From assembly GCA_023423715.1 (NCBI GenBank), contig JAFAFC010000039.1, positions 107,897 through 171,896 on the forward strand: a stretch of DNA of 64,000 nucleotides. Reading direction: 5' to 3'. Positions 43,711-53,217 of this stretch are shown piece by piece. This DNA is from Bacteroidota bacterium (GTDB taxonomy: Bacteria > Bacteroidota > Bacteroidia > Flavobacteriales > Weeksellaceae). The notes under the pieces are model-generated. The model saw only the letters and a list, made by a program, of their open reading frames with translations. It searched no databases and was not told the DNA's origin. How positions within the stretch are numbered: the first letter of the stretch is position 1; the number at the start of each line of letters is the position of its first letter. The position numbers were made by a program, and so were the translations under genes.

Positions 43711-44769
43711 TTATCTAAACGATTTCATTACATCTACCAATACTTGAACACTTTCAATTGGCATTGCGTTGTAAATACTTGCGCGGTAACCGCCAAGACT
43801 TCTGTGGCCATTCAAACCACTTATACCGGCATCTTTCCAAGCTTTATCAAAAGCTTCTTTACGATTTTCGTCGGTTAATTTAAACGAAACATTCATCAAA
43901 GAACGATCTTCTTTTCGGCAAAATGTTTCAAATAAAGGGTTTTCGTCAATTTCGTTATATAGTAAATCTGCTTTCGCTTGATTTCTCGCTTCAGCACCAG
44001 CAATTCCGCCGTTGTTTTCCAACCATTGAAGTGTCAATAGGGAAGTGTACACAGCAAAAACAGGTGGTGTATTGAGCATGGATTCTTTTTCGATATGCGC
44101 TTGCAAATCAAAATAGGTAGGCATCGTTCGCTGAACTTTTCCTAAAATATCTTTTTTTACAACAACCAATGTTGCGCCAGCCGGACCCATGTTTTTTTGA
44201 GCTCCAGCGTAGATTAATCCAAATTTGGAAAAATCTATTTCTCTTGAAAAAATATCCGAACTCATATCGCAAACCATTGGGATTTCCATGTCAGGAAATT
44301 CATGCATTTGCGTTCCGTAAATGGTATTGTTTGAAGTACAGTGGAAATAATCAAAAGATGAATCTACCACGTAATCTTTCGGAATGTACGAATATTGATC
44401 TGCTTTTGAAGAAGCGATAATTTCGGTGTTTCCTAGTTTTTTAGCTTCTTTTATCGCGTTTGCAGCCCAATTTCCAGTATCTAGATATGCTGCTTTTCCT
44501 CCTTCTGAAAGCAAGTTATAAGGAACCATTGCAAACTGAAGACTTGCGCCTCCTTGTAAAAACAAAACTTCGTAATCATCACCAAGCTTCATTAATTTCT
44601 TCACCAAGGTCCTGGCATTCTCCATTACTGCTACGAATTCTTTACTACGATGCGAAATTTCTAAAATAGAAAGCCCCATTCCTTCAAAATCCAATACTGC
44701 TTGCGATGCCTTCTCAAAAACCTCTTGAGGTAAAATGCTTGGTCCTGCGCTGAAATTATGTTTCTTCAT
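43711..44769 (-). CDS. serC: Phosphoserine aminotransferase
   Basis: 352 residues from the ATG at 44769, giving the family start KHNFSAGPSILP; the frame runs 11 codons further upstream without conservation. Blocks include GMGLSILEISHRS, FLQGGASLQFAMVPYNL, the PLP-binding Lys in YAGAQKNMGPAGATLVV, and HRSLGGYRASIYNAMP. It transaminates 3-phosphohydroxypyruvate to phosphoserine and can also serve PLP synthesis. Its upstream partner enzyme, phosphoglycerate dehydrogenase, should be next door, but that neighbour is degenerate. Confidence 0.96.
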   Translation of the reverse strand: MKKHNFSAGPSILPQEVFEKASQAVLDFEGMGLSILEISHRSKEFVAVMENARTLVKKLMKLGDDYEVLFLQGGASLQFAMVPYNLLSEGGKAAYLDTGNWAANAIKEAKKLGNTEIIASSKADQYSYIPKDYVVDSSFDYFHCTSNNTIYGTQMHEFPDMEIPMVCDMSSDIFSREIDFSKFGLIYAGAQKNMGPAGATLVVVKKDILGKVQRTMPTYFDLQAHIEKESMLNTPPVFAVYTSLLTLQWLENNGGIAGAEARNQAKADLLYNEIDENPLFETFCRKEDRSLMNVSFKLTDENRKEAFDKAWKDAGISGLNGHRSLGGYRASIYNAMPIESVQVLVDVMKSFR

Positions 44770-44809
44770 TAAAATATTTTGATAAAATCGAGTTATGTTC
44801 AAGGATCGA

Positions 44810-45160
44810 TTATTCCTCGTGTAAAAATGCTTTTTTCTCTAGCAATTCAGATTCAGTTTCCACATGATCTTCATCCGGAATACAACAATCAACAGGGCAA
44901 ACCGCCGCACATTGAGGCTCTTCATGGAAACCTTTACACTCGGTACATTTGTCTGTAACAATAAAATAAACATCGTCACTTACCGGTTCCTGAGGAGCAT
45001 CTGCATCAATCGTAAGTCCAGAAGTTAATGTAACCATACCGTTAAGAGTGGTTCCATCAGAAGCTTTCCAGTCCACAGCGCCTTCATAGATTGCATTGTT
45101 CGGACATTCTGGCTCACATGCCCCACAGTTGATACATTCATCTGTTATTTTAATAGCCAT
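44810..45160 (-). CDS. 2[4Fe-4S] ferredoxin
   Basis: 116 residues from the ATG at 45160 (MAIKITDECINCGACEPECP). The two clusters are bound by CINCGACEPECP and by the later CTECKGFHEEPQCAAVCPVDC, where the longer spacing and the extra C-terminal helix are typical of Allochromatium-type low-potential ferredoxins. It carries electrons for reductive reactions. It heads the serC operon and is divergent from the acyl-CoA reductase gene across a 52-bp region with facing promoters. Confidence 0.92.
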   Translation of the reverse strand: MAIKITDECINCGACEPECPNNAIYEGAVDWKASDGTTLNGMVTLTSGLTIDADAPQEPVSDDVYFIVTDKCTECKGFHEEPQCAAVCPVDCCIPDEDHVETESELLEKKAFLHEE

Positions 45161-45175
45161 TGCTGATATTATTTT

Positions 45176-45193
45176 TAAATTTGCACAAAAGTA
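45176..45193. promoter_or_regulatory. Facing promoters of the ferredoxin and acyl-CoA reductase genes
   Basis: Plus-strand TAAATTTG (45176-45183) faces minus-strand TACTTTTG (45193-45186) with 2 bp between, so each predicted start site lies inside the opposing box. Confidence 0.5.
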
Positions 45194-45212
45194 AGAAAAA
45201 TCTGTCAATTTT

Positions 45213-46259
45213 ATGGAATTTATCACACGAGAGAAGCAAATTTTAGGTCTTTGTAAACTAGGAGATTACCTACGTAATTTTGTAGAATTAGATACTGAAA
45301 ATTCAATGAATCAAGAAGATGAATTGAACCCTATTTTAAGAAAATCTTTAATTGACAACCCGTGGTTCACCATTGAAAATCAAAAGTATGCGCTTGGTCA
45401 ATGGGCAGATTTGTTGAAAAAGGAATCTATTGAGAATTGGCTTTCGCAGTATCGTCAAAGTGAAAAACCGAAAAAAGTAGGGTTGATTTTGGCAGGAAAT
45501 ATTCCGTTGGTTGGTTTTCATGATGTGATTTCGGTGGTGCTAAGTGGAAATATTCCTTTAATAAAATTGTCATCAAAAGATCAAGTGATGATTCCGTTTT
45601 TAATGAAAAAATGGAATGAATTTTCTGAAAACTCTGTTTCGTATGAACTTGTAGAAAAATTAGAAAATTTTGACGCCGTAATTGCGACAGGAAGCAATAA
45701 TACGGCACGTTATCTTGAATTCTATTTCAAAGATTATTTGTCAATTATTAGAAAAAATAGAACTTCTGTTGCGGTTTTGTCAGGAACTGAAACCGATGAA
45801 GAATTACAACTTCTCGCTGAAGATATTTTCAGATATTATGGTTTGGGATGTCGTAATGTAACTCGACTTTTTATTCCGGAAGATTTTAAATTGGATCGTC
45901 TTTTTGAGAATTTTATCAATTTTGGCGAGGTGATTAATCATAACAAATACGCCAACAATTACGAATACAATCGTGCAATTTACTTATTGAATCAGGAAAA
46001 GTTTTGGGATAATAATTTTGTTCTATTGAAGGAGGATGATCAATTATTTTCGCCACTTTCGGTTCTTAATTTTAGCCGATATTCGGATATTAAAGAAGTT
46101 GAAAACTTTTTAGCTGAAAATGAAAAAGACATCCAATGCGTTGTTGCAAGTCAAGAATTATCCATTAAAGATAGTGTTGGTCTTGGTGAAGCTCAGCATC
46201 CGTCACTAAATACGTATGCCGATAATGTGGATACAATGCAGTTTTTAGAAGTTTTATAA
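45213..46259 (+). CDS. LuxC-like acyl-CoA reductase
   Basis: 348 residues related to the LuxC branch of the aldehyde dehydrogenase superfamily. It has the cofactor region KKVGLILAGNIPLVGFHDVISV, the glycine-rich ATGSNNTARYLEFYF, and the probable catalytic Cys in RYYGLGCRNVTRLF. Such enzymes reduce acyl-CoA or acyl groups to aldehydes with NAD(P)H. No bioluminescence or alkane genes adjoin it; the fixed neighbour is a ferredoxin. The aldose-epimerase-like gene follows after 9 bp. Confidence 0.85.
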   Translation: MEFITREKQILGLCKLGDYLRNFVELDTENSMNQEDELNPILRKSLIDNPWFTIENQKYALGQWADLLKKESIENWLSQYRQSEKPKKVGLILAGNIPLVGFHDVISVVLSGNIPLIKLSSKDQVMIPFLMKKWNEFSENSVSYELVEKLENFDAVIATGSNNTARYLEFYFKDYLSIIRKNRTSVAVLSGTETDEELQLLAEDIFRYYGLGCRNVTRLFIPEDFKLDRLFENFINFGEVINHNKYANNYEYNRAIYLLNQEKFWDNNFVLLKEDDQLFSPLSVLNFSRYSDIKEVENFLAENEKDIQCVVASQELSIKDSVGLGEAQHPSLNTYADNVDTMQFLEVL

Positions 46260-46268
46260 TTGATTATT

Positions 46269-47117
46269 ATGGAAACAAAAATTAAAAATTCGTCATTAGA
46301 AGCGGTAATCAAACATCAAGGTGCTGAATTGTTCAGTCTGAAAAAAGACGGCGAAAACCTACTTTGGGATATTGACACTCGGTTTTGGAACAAAACTTCA
46401 CCCGTTCTTTTTCCAATTGTAGGCGCTTTGAAAGAAGATTCATTTTTCTATCAAGGCGAGAAATACCCATTAACAATTCATGGATTCGCTCGTGATATGG
46501 AATTCAAAATTAAAGAACAAAAAGAAGATTTTGTATCTTTTTTTATTGAGTCCAACGAAGAAACCAAAAAGAAATTTCCTTTTGATTTTATTTTAGAGAT
46601 TTCGTATTTGTTAAAAGGTGATTCACTGCATATTACGTATACAATTACGAATCCAAGTAACGGTGAGTTGTGGTATAGTATTGGAGCGCATCCCGCGTTT
46701 GCTTTGGATGGAAAATTGGACGAATTTTCGTTAGAATTTGATTCTCAAGAAAAAGTGATATCATATCAATTGGATAATCGAATTGTTACTGGAAAAACTT
46801 TTGATATTCTTTTGGAAAATAATCGTTTTGATTTGAATATTGATCTATTTGATTATGATACACTTATTTTTAAAAATTATACTACAAGTCAAGTGACTTT
46901 ATGGAAAGGGGACTCGAAAGTTGTAAAGGTAGAATTTCCTGATTTTCCATTCTTAGGAATTTGGACTAAAAAAGACGCTCCTTATATTTGTATTGAGCCT
47001 TGGTTAGGCGTTGCAGATCATGCGGATCATAATCAAAAGTTAACTGAAAAAGAAGGAATTCGGAAATTGGATTCAGGACAATCAGAATCCTTTACTTTTA
47101 GTATTACTGGTTATTAA
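46269..47117 (+). CDS. Aldose 1-epimerase family protein
   Basis: 282 residues from ATG 46269 (the frame also allows a TTG at 46260). It has the galactose-mutarotase-like beta-sandwich blocks: KHQGAELFSLKKDGENLLW, PVLFPIVGAL, the catalytic His in IHGFARDMEF, and GAHPAFAL, with IEPWLGVADH late. It should interconvert alpha and beta anomers of a sugar; substrate unknown. It is distant from GalM itself. It ends at a shared terminator. Confidence 0.88.
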   Translation: METKIKNSSLEAVIKHQGAELFSLKKDGENLLWDIDTRFWNKTSPVLFPIVGALKEDSFFYQGEKYPLTIHGFARDMEFKIKEQKEDFVSFFIESNEETKKKFPFDFILEISYLLKGDSLHITYTITNPSNGELWYSIGAHPAFALDGKLDEFSLEFDSQEKVISYQLDNRIVTGKTFDILLENNRFDLNIDLFDYDTLIFKNYTTSQVTLWKGDSKVVKVEFPDFPFLGIWTKKDAPYICIEPWLGVADHADHNQKLTEKEGIRKLDSGQSESFTFSITGY

Positions 47118-47139
47118 ATTTTATAATTTTACAATAAAA

Positions 47140-47163
47140 AAAATCCGGCATAAGCCGGATTTT
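47140..47163. terminator. Bidirectional terminator
   Basis: Stem AAAATCCGGC (47140-47149) pairs with GCCGGATTTT (47154-47163), loop of four, between convergent genes. Confidence 0.88.
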
Positions 47164-47479
47164 AGTTTTTTCTAGATTTTATTGGATTTAAAAACGTTGG
47201 AAAAATCATAACATTTTCACCAAATTTTGCTTGCACCCGTTCCTCAATATTAAGCATTTCGTTTTCTAAGAATTGCGTTCTTAGGTCGTCGTTTGCAAAA
47301 ATGAGTAGCAAATTATAATTTTTTCCCTCACTAAGCATTTCGGTGTGTACTTCCGATAAAATGTATTGATCCACTTCCATTAAATTTTCGGCCATCAAGC
47401 CCAATGTTTCATTTACATAGGTTTCCCAAGCTTCTAAATAGCTCTGAGGACAGTGAAAGGTGATGCTTAAAACGCTCAT
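47162..47479 (-). CDS. DUF4286-family small protein
   Basis: 105 residues with a ferredoxin-like alpha/beta pattern and no signal or metal motif. The ITFHCPQSYLEAWETYV start and the length match the Bacteroidetes DUF4286 family, of unknown function. It is a single gene on the minus strand, with a TATTTTCG box at 47503-47496, divergent from gyrA. Confidence 0.72.
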   Translation of the reverse strand: MSVLSITFHCPQSYLEAWETYVNETLGLMAENLMEVDQYILSEVHTEMLSEGKNYNLLLIFANDDLRTQFLENEMLNIEERVQAKFGENVMIFPTFLNPIKSRKN

Positions 47480-47658
47480 ATTTCAATTTTTTATGCGAAA
47501 ATAAGGAATTTATCAATGAAAATATTTTAATCTCTAAAATGAGCTTTATTTAAAGTTGAATGTGGATAAGATTTTCGATTTTTTATACGGTCTTATTATA
47601 AAGAAAGTCGGCAAAATTTCGTACATTAGCACGTTATTAAATACTAAAAAACAATTGC

Positions 47659-47686
47659 AATCAGCGAACTTTTTTAAACGCTGATT
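47659..47686 (+). promoter_or_regulatory. Hairpin in the gyrA leader
   Basis: AATCAGCG (47659-47666) pairs with CGCTGATT (47679-47686) across a 12-nt loop, between a candidate box (TACATTAG near 47622) and the gyrA start. The rest of the 228-bp gap shows no gene. Confidence 0.4.
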
Positions 47687-47707
47687 ATCAGTAAAATAAA
47701 AGATTAT

Positions 47708-50353
47708 ATGCACAAGGAAGGAGAAAGGTTAATTCCAATCAACATTGTTGATGAGATGAAATCGTCTTACATCGATTATTCGATGTCTGTAATTGTCTCG
47801 AGAGCGTTACCAGACGTGCGAGATGGTTTGAAACCAGTACATAGAAGAGTGTTGTACGGGATGTATGGTTTGGGAGTTTTTTCCAATAGAAAATACTTAA
47901 AATCTGCCAGAATCGTTGGGGATGTTTTGGGTAAATATCACCCACATGGAGATTCTTCCGTGTACGACGCAATGGTTCGTATGGCTCAACCTTGGAGTTT
48001 GAGATATCCGCAAGTGGATGGGCAAGGTAACTTCGGTTCAATGGATGGTGATCCGCCTGCAGCGATGCGTTATACCGAGGCTCGTTTGAAGAAAATTTCG
48101 GATGAAGTTCTTGCAGAACTAGACAAAGAAACGGTTGATTTCCAAAATAACTTTGACGACAGTTTAACAGAACCTACGGTTTTACCTACAAAAATCCCAA
48201 ATCTATTAGTAAATGGAGCATCGGGTATTGCGGTAGGTATGGCGACCAATATGGCGCCTCATAACTTATCAGAATCGGTTGATGCGATTTGTGCTTACAT
48301 TGATGATAACGAAGTTTCTATTGATGATTTAATGAAATTGATCATCGCTCCAGATTTCCCAACAGGAGGTATCATCTATGGTTATGATGGAGTACGTGAT
48401 GCGTTCCATACTGGACGTGGGCGAATTGTTCTTCGTGCAAAAGTAAATTTTGAAGAAATCGGAAATCGTAATGCAATTATTGTTACGGAAATCCCATATC
48501 AAGTAAATAAAGCGGAAATGATTGCCCGAACTGCAGAGTTGGTGAAGGACGATAAAATCCCTGGAATTTACGAGATCAGAGACGAATCTGATAGAAAAGG
48601 TCTACGTGTTGTTTATGAATTGAAGAACGATGCTATTCCAAATGTTGTGTTAAACTTATTGTATAAATACACAGCGCTACAGACTTCGTTTTCAGTAAAT
48701 AACATTGCTTTAGTTAAAGGAAGACCTGAGCAGTTAAATTTAAAAGATATTATCCGTCATTTTGTTGATCACCGTCATGAAGTGGTAATTAGAAGAACGG
48801 AATACGATCTTAAGAAAGCGCGCGAAAGAGCGCATATTTTAGAAGGTTTCATGCGTGTTATTGCAACACAAGCAACCTTAGATAAAGCGATTGCAATTAT
48901 CCGTGGAGCGAAAAATCCGCAAGATGCGAAAGAAGGCTTAATGTCAGAATTTGAATTATCTGATATTCAAGCTCAAGCAATTCTAGATTTACGATTGGCT
49001 CGTTTGACGGGTATGGAATTGGACAAAATCCGTTCTGAATACGAAGAAATCATGAATTTAATTAATGATTTAGAAGATATCTTGGCGAACGAACCAAGAA
49101 GATTCCAAATTATTAAAGACGAGTTATTAGAAGTTAAAGAGAAGTACGGTGACGAAAGAAGAACCGATATCGATTATTCTGGTGGTGAAATGTCTATTGA
49201 AGACATTATTCCGAATGAAAATGTAGTTCTTACAATTTCACATGCTGGATATATTAAGAGAACACTTCTTTCGGAATATAAAATTCAGAGCCGTGGTGGT
49301 GTAGGAAATAAAGCTGCAACAACTCGTGATGAAGATTTCTTAGAATACATCGTTTCTGCAACGAATCACCAATATATGTTGTTCTTTACAGAAAAAGGAA
49401 AATGTTATTGGTTGCGTGTATTCGAAATTCCAGAAGGCTCGAAAACAGCGAAAGGAAGAGCAATCCAGAACTTAATTAACATCGAACCAGATGATAAAAT
49501 TAAGGCATATATTAGAACGAACGATCTTAAGGATACAGAATACGTAAACCAAATGAACGTGGTGATGATTACGAAAAATGGTACCATCAAGAAAACGTCA
49601 TTAGAAGCCTATTCCCGTCCGAGAGTTAATGGTATTAACGCGATTGAAATTCGTGAAAACGATCAATTATTAGGGGCTAGATTGACAGATGGAACATCGG
49701 AAATCATGATTGCGTCTCGTAATGGTAAGTGTATCCGCTTCCCTGAAGAGAAGGTTCGTGAAGTTGGTAGAGGATCTATCGGGGTGAAAGGAATTACCCT
49801 TGAGGAGAAAGATGAAGTGGTTGGTATGATTGTTGTGAAAGACATTGAGAACGAATCAGTGCTTGTTGTTTCGGAGAAAGGATATGGAAAGAGAACAGCA
49901 GTAGAAGATTACCGTATCACCAACAGAGGAGGAAAAGGAGTTATTACCTTAAATATCACTGAAAAAACTGGAGAATTAATTGCAATTCAGAATGTAACAG
50001 ATGAAGATGGTTTGATGATTATCAATAAGTCTGGTGTTGCAATCCGAATGGGAATGGACGAACTTCGTATCATGGGTAGAAATACACAAGGAGTTCGTGT
50101 TATTAACCTGAAAAAAGGAGACGAAATTGCAGCTATTGCGAAAGTAGAAATGGATAAAGATGTGGAAGGTGATGAAGAAGAGCTAGAAGAAGGTGAAGCT
50201 TCTGTGAATAGTGATTTCCCTGAGTTTAAAAATGCTCCACAAACGGGAGATAATTCCGTAAGCAATATGGGTGACGCTGACGTTCTAAAGAAAATTGAAG
50301 AACAAGAAGAAAAAGACAATAAAAAACTAGAAGATGAAGCAGATGATGAATAA
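47708..50353 (+). CDS. gyrA: DNA gyrase subunit A
   Basis: 881 residues. The N-terminal breakage-reunion domain shows [28 protein letters not shown], the quinolone-determining loop [19 protein letters not shown] with Ser and Asp at the positions of E. coli Ser83 and Asp87 (text abbreviated: GDSSVYD), and catalytic Tyr in [10 protein letters not shown]. The C-terminal beta-pinwheel carries glycine-rich turns (QSRGGVG, GRGSIG, NRGGKG); the first is a divergent GyrA box. The last roughly 65 residues are a strongly acidic tail. It introduces negative supercoils with GyrB. The wild-type-like loop does not predict quinolone resistance. Confidence 0.97.
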   Translation: MHKEGERLIPINIVDEMKSSYIDYSMSVIVSRALPDVRDGLKPVHRRVLYGMYGLGVFSNRKYLKSARIVGDVLGKYHPHGDSSVYDAMVRMAQPWSLRYPQVDGQGNFGSMDGDPPAAMRYTEARLKKISDEVLAELDKETVDFQNNFDDSLTEPTVLPTKIPNLLVNGASGIAVGMATNMAPHNLSESVDAICAYIDDNEVSIDDLMKLIIAPDFPTGGIIYGYDGVRDAFHTGRGRIVLRAKVNFEEIGNRNAIIVTEIPYQVNKAEMIARTAELVKDDKIPGIYEIRDESDRKGLRVVYELKNDAIPNVVLNLLYKYTALQTSFSVNNIALVKGRPEQLNLKDIIRHFVDHRHEVVIRRTEYDLKKARERAHILEGFMRVIATQATLDKAIAIIRGAKNPQDAKEGLMSEFELSDIQAQAILDLRLARLTGMELDKIRSEYEEIMNLINDLEDILANEPRRFQIIKDELLEVKEKYGDERRTDIDYSGGEMSIEDIIPNENVVLTISHAGYIKRTLLSEYKIQSRGGVGNKAATTRDEDFLEYIVSATNHQYMLFFTEKGKCYWLRVFEIPEGSKTAKGRAIQNLINIEPDDKIKAYIRTNDLKDTEYVNQMNVVMITKNGTIKKTSLEAYSRPRVNGINAIEIRENDQLLGARLTDGTSEIMIASRNGKCIRFPEEKVREVGRGSIGVKGITLEEKDEVVGMIVVKDIENESVLVVSEKGYGKRTAVEDYRITNRGGKGVITLNITEKTGELIAIQNVTDEDGLMIINKSGVAIRMGMDELRIMGRNTQGVRVINLKKGDEIAAIAKVEMDKDVEGDEEELEEGEASVNSDFPEFKNAPQTGDNSVSNMGDADVLKKIEEQEEKDNKKLEDEADDE

Positions 50354-50384
50354 AATCTGTTTATAATCACTTAATACGATATCA

Positions 50385-51767
50385 ATGAAAAAAGTAATTT
50401 TAAGTTTGACGTTAATAGCAGCGACATTTTCTTATGCTCAGAAAAAAGAGATTGCAGCAGCTGTAAAAGCAATTGAATCAGGAGATACCTCTACAGCAAA
50501 TTCACAAATTTCTGCAGCTGAATCTCAATTAGGAGGAAAACTATATTTATTAGAGCCTTCTGTTTTAGAACAATACTATTATGCGAAAGGTTTGGCTTTA
50601 TTCAAAGCTGGAAAAGTAGCTGAAGGTGGAGAAGTTCTAGCGAAAATTGGTGATCTAGGAAAACAAACCATCTTTACAGGAAAACAAGGTAAAGACAAAG
50701 TATATTTTGTTGGAAAAGCAGCAGCTGATCAATCTGGAATTTCAGGTTTGAAAGAAGAAAAATATGCACCAACTTTGGCTCCAAAAATTGGACAATCTCT
50801 TGAGCCATCTATTCAAGCAGCTAACAAAGCGGCAATGGATGCTTATGAGAAGAAAAATTATAATGTAGCGGGACCAAAATTTGGTGAATTGTATAACTTG
50901 CTAAAAGCAGCTGGACAAGACAATAAACAATATTTGTATTATTCAGCTATTACCTACGCAATTTCTGATCATAAAGATAAGGCGGTAGATGCTTTTAATC
51001 AATTAATTGATTCTGGTTACACAGGAGCTGAGACTAAATATTTAGCTAAAGATAAAAATGGACAAACCGTAGCGCTAGATAAAAACGCTTGGGATTTGTA
51101 TAAAAAAATGGGTGCTGCGGGGGAATACAAAGATTTCACAACAGAAACACCGAAAAGTATTGAAGAGGAGTTGTACGAAAGTAATATCGCTTTATTAAGT
51201 GAATTGAAGCGTTATGACGAGGCTGTAGCTCTAGCAGATAAAGCAATTAAGAAGTTTCCTAAAAATTCAAAATTTGAAGAAGCTAAAGGTTTAGCATTCT
51301 ACAATTCGGGAAAAACAGATCAGTTCATGGCTTCGTTGAAAGAAGCAGTTGCAAAAAATCCAAACGATAAAAATTCATGGTATAATCTTGGAGTTTTAGC
51401 TGGGAAAGATCCAGCACGTTTAGATGAAGCTCTTGGATATTTGAAAAAAGCAACGGATATTGATCCGAAATTTGCAAATGCATGGCAGAATATGGCTTTC
51501 TTGACGATTGGTGATGATGAAAAGGTTATGAAGGAATACAATGATTTGAGAAAATCTGGGAAAGTAGATGAAGCGAATGCGGTTATTGATGCAAGAAGAA
51601 AAAGAATGGCTTCGGCATTACCAGTTGCAGAAAAATGGTATCAAGCAGATCCAGAAAACATCGATGCAGTATCACTTTTAAAAGGTTTATATACTTCGAC
51701 AAGAAATGAAGCTAAAGCAGCAGAATTCAAAGCGAAAGAAGCCGCTTTACAAGCGAAAGGAAAATAA
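50385..51767 (+). CDS. Secreted tetratricopeptide-repeat protein
   Basis: 460 residues with a signal peptide (MKKVILSLTLIAATFSYAQ). The mature part is made of helical repeats; clear TPR units lie near residues 265-300 and 320-370 (for example NSWYNLGVLAGK and ALGYLKKATDIDPKFANAWQ). It is expected in the periplasm or on the outer membrane as a protein-binding scaffold, but no partner is evident. It follows gyrA by 31 bp and may be cotranscribed with it. Confidence 0.88.
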   Translation: MKKVILSLTLIAATFSYAQKKEIAAAVKAIESGDTSTANSQISAAESQLGGKLYLLEPSVLEQYYYAKGLALFKAGKVAEGGEVLAKIGDLGKQTIFTGKQGKDKVYFVGKAAADQSGISGLKEEKYAPTLAPKIGQSLEPSIQAANKAAMDAYEKKNYNVAGPKFGELYNLLKAAGQDNKQYLYYSAITYAISDHKDKAVDAFNQLIDSGYTGAETKYLAKDKNGQTVALDKNAWDLYKKMGAAGEYKDFTTETPKSIEEELYESNIALLSELKRYDEAVALADKAIKKFPKNSKFEEAKGLAFYNSGKTDQFMASLKEAVAKNPNDKNSWYNLGVLAGKDPARLDEALGYLKKATDIDPKFANAWQNMAFLTIGDDEKVMKEYNDLRKSGKVDEANAVIDARRKRMASALPVAEKWYQADPENIDAVSLLKGLYTSTRNEAKAAEFKAKEAALQAKGK

Positions 51768-51790
51768 GTAGTAGCAACTACTAAAATAAA

Positions 51791-51818
51791 AAACCGGAAT
51801 TTATTCCGGTTTTTTTTG
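51791..51818. terminator. Bidirectional terminator
   Basis: A 10-bp stem AAACCGGAAT (51791-51800) with ATTCCGGTTT (51803-51812), 2-nt loop, T run after; it overlaps the 3' end of the convergent regulator gene. Confidence 0.85.
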
Positions 51819-52463
51819 TTCTACTAAAAGTTTTTCTGAAACGATAAGACTAAATTTTTCCCTCTTTTGATCGTATTCAACTAAGATGGTTTTGTCAAAA
51901 CTATCTTTCTCCAAAATTTTCATTTCTACTTCCAAAGCCAATTCTTTTTGATTCAGATAATTCAAGAATTCTTTGGTTGATTCGGAAAGACTTTTGAAAA
52001 TAACGGTCTGATTTTCCAGACATTCACTGAGTTTTTTATAATTTTTTTCAATGATATTTCCTTCTTTATCAGGAATCGGAGAACCATGCGGATCCACTTT
52101 TGGATAATGCAGTAGTTCATCAATTTTATCAAAAAAACGTTCGGATTTGATATGTTCAATTTGCTCCGCAATTTCATGAACTTCTTCCCATCCGAAATCC
52201 ATTTTATCCACCAAAAACATCTCTGTTAATCGATGTTTACGTACTACTTGAGCCGCTTGAATTTTCCCTTCTTTGGTTATCGTAAGCGGTTTGTAACTTT
52301 CATAAATAACCCAATTTTTATCCGCAAATTTCTTCATCATGCTATTCACACTCGGCATTTTAATGTTCAGAAACTTGCTAATTTCATTCACCGTAACTTG
52401 ATTTTTAGAATCAATTAAATGGAAAATGGCTTTCAAATAGTTTTCTTCAGACAACGTAATCAT
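51801..52463 (-). CDS. DtxR/MntR-family metal-dependent repressor
   Basis: 220 residues. The N-terminal winged helix (SEENYLKAIFHL, then VTVNEISKFLNIKMPSVNSMMKKFADKNW as recognition region, abbreviated VNEISKFLNIKMPSVNSM) is followed by the metal-binding dimerisation domain (RLTEMFLVDKM, WEEVHEIAEQIEHIKSERFFD) and a C-terminal FeoA/SH3-like domain. It senses manganese or iron and represses uptake genes. A candidate target in the window is the TonB receptor at 14328-16592, although I could not find a clear operator there. Confidence 0.92.
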   Translation of the reverse strand: MITLSEENYLKAIFHLIDSKNQVTVNEISKFLNIKMPSVNSMMKKFADKNWVIYESYKPLTITKEGKIQAAQVVRKHRLTEMFLVDKMDFGWEEVHEIAEQIEHIKSERFFDKIDELLHYPKVDPHGSPIPDKEGNIIEKNYKKLSECLENQTVIFKSLSESTKEFLNYLNQKELALEVEMKILEKDSFDKTILVEYDQKREKFSLIVSEKLLVEQKKPE

Positions 52464-52556
52464 GCCTTAAAGATACAAAAGTTAGATAACAAATAGAAGT
52501 TGTAAAACATTTTTCCAAACACTTTTAAAACCTTATTTTTGTAGACATTTTATTTT

Positions 52557-53192
52557 ATGGGAGTTGACTTAGTTTTAAAATATTTTCCAAATATTACAGA
52601 AGATCAAAAGCAGAAATTCGAAGCTTTGGAAGGATTGTATTTGGATTGGAACGAAAAAATCAATGTGATTTCAAGAAAAGACACCGAGTTTTTGTACGAA
52701 AAACACATTCTTCATTCGTTAGGAATTGCAAAAATCATGGAATTTGCTCCAGGATCCAAAGTTTTGGATATCGGTACTGGTGGTGGTTTCCCAGGAATTC
52801 CGTTAGCAATTTTATTTCCAGATTCTCAATTTACGTTAATAGACTCTATCGGTAAAAAAATCAAAGTCGTAGAAGGTGTTTCTGAAGCTTTAGGTTTGAA
52901 AAATGTGACTGCCATTCATGGAAGAGCGGAAAAGGTGAAAGATCAATTCCATTTTGTCGTATCACGTGCGGTTACGGCAATGCCCGAATTTTTGCGATGG
53001 TTGAAAGGGAAATTTCTAAAAGATCAAATCAACACCAAACATAACGGCGTTTTGTATTTGAAGGGTGGCGATTTAGGAGAAGAATTAGCAGGAATAAAAT
53101 GTGAAATTTTCAAGTTGAGTTCGCATTTTGAAGAAGAGTTCTTCGAAACTAAAAAAGTTGTTTACCTTTCCAAAGGAAATTTTAATTCGTAA
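52557..53192 (+). CDS. rsmG: 16S rRNA (guanine-527 N7)-methyltransferase
   Basis: 211 residues. Family blocks are present: YLDWNEKINVISRKD, HILHSLGIAKIM, the SAM motif VLDIGTGGGFPGIPLAI, LIDSIGKKIKVVE, and VVSRAVTAMPEFLRW. It methylates G527 of 16S rRNA; loss in other bacteria gives low-level streptomycin resistance. A TATTTTTG box lies at 52534-52541. Confidence 0.96.
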   Translation: MGVDLVLKYFPNITEDQKQKFEALEGLYLDWNEKINVISRKDTEFLYEKHILHSLGIAKIMEFAPGSKVLDIGTGGGFPGIPLAILFPDSQFTLIDSIGKKIKVVEGVSEALGLKNVTAIHGRAEKVKDQFHFVVSRAVTAMPEFLRWLKGKFLKDQINTKHNGVLYLKGGDLGEELAGIKCEIFKLSSHFEEEFFETKKVVYLSKGNFNS

Positions 53193-53217
53193 GTTTACTT
53201 GATAAAATCAACTGATT

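Noticed and set aside
47708..50353. GyrA with a defective GyrA box
   Set aside because: The first blade motif diverges from the E. coli box, but divergent boxes are common outside Proteobacteria and the rest of the pinwheel is complete.
49987..50370. Serine-rich 127-residue frame antisense to the gyrA tail
   Set aside because: It reflects the complement of the acidic GyrA tail codons (GAA/GAT repeats), not a real gene.
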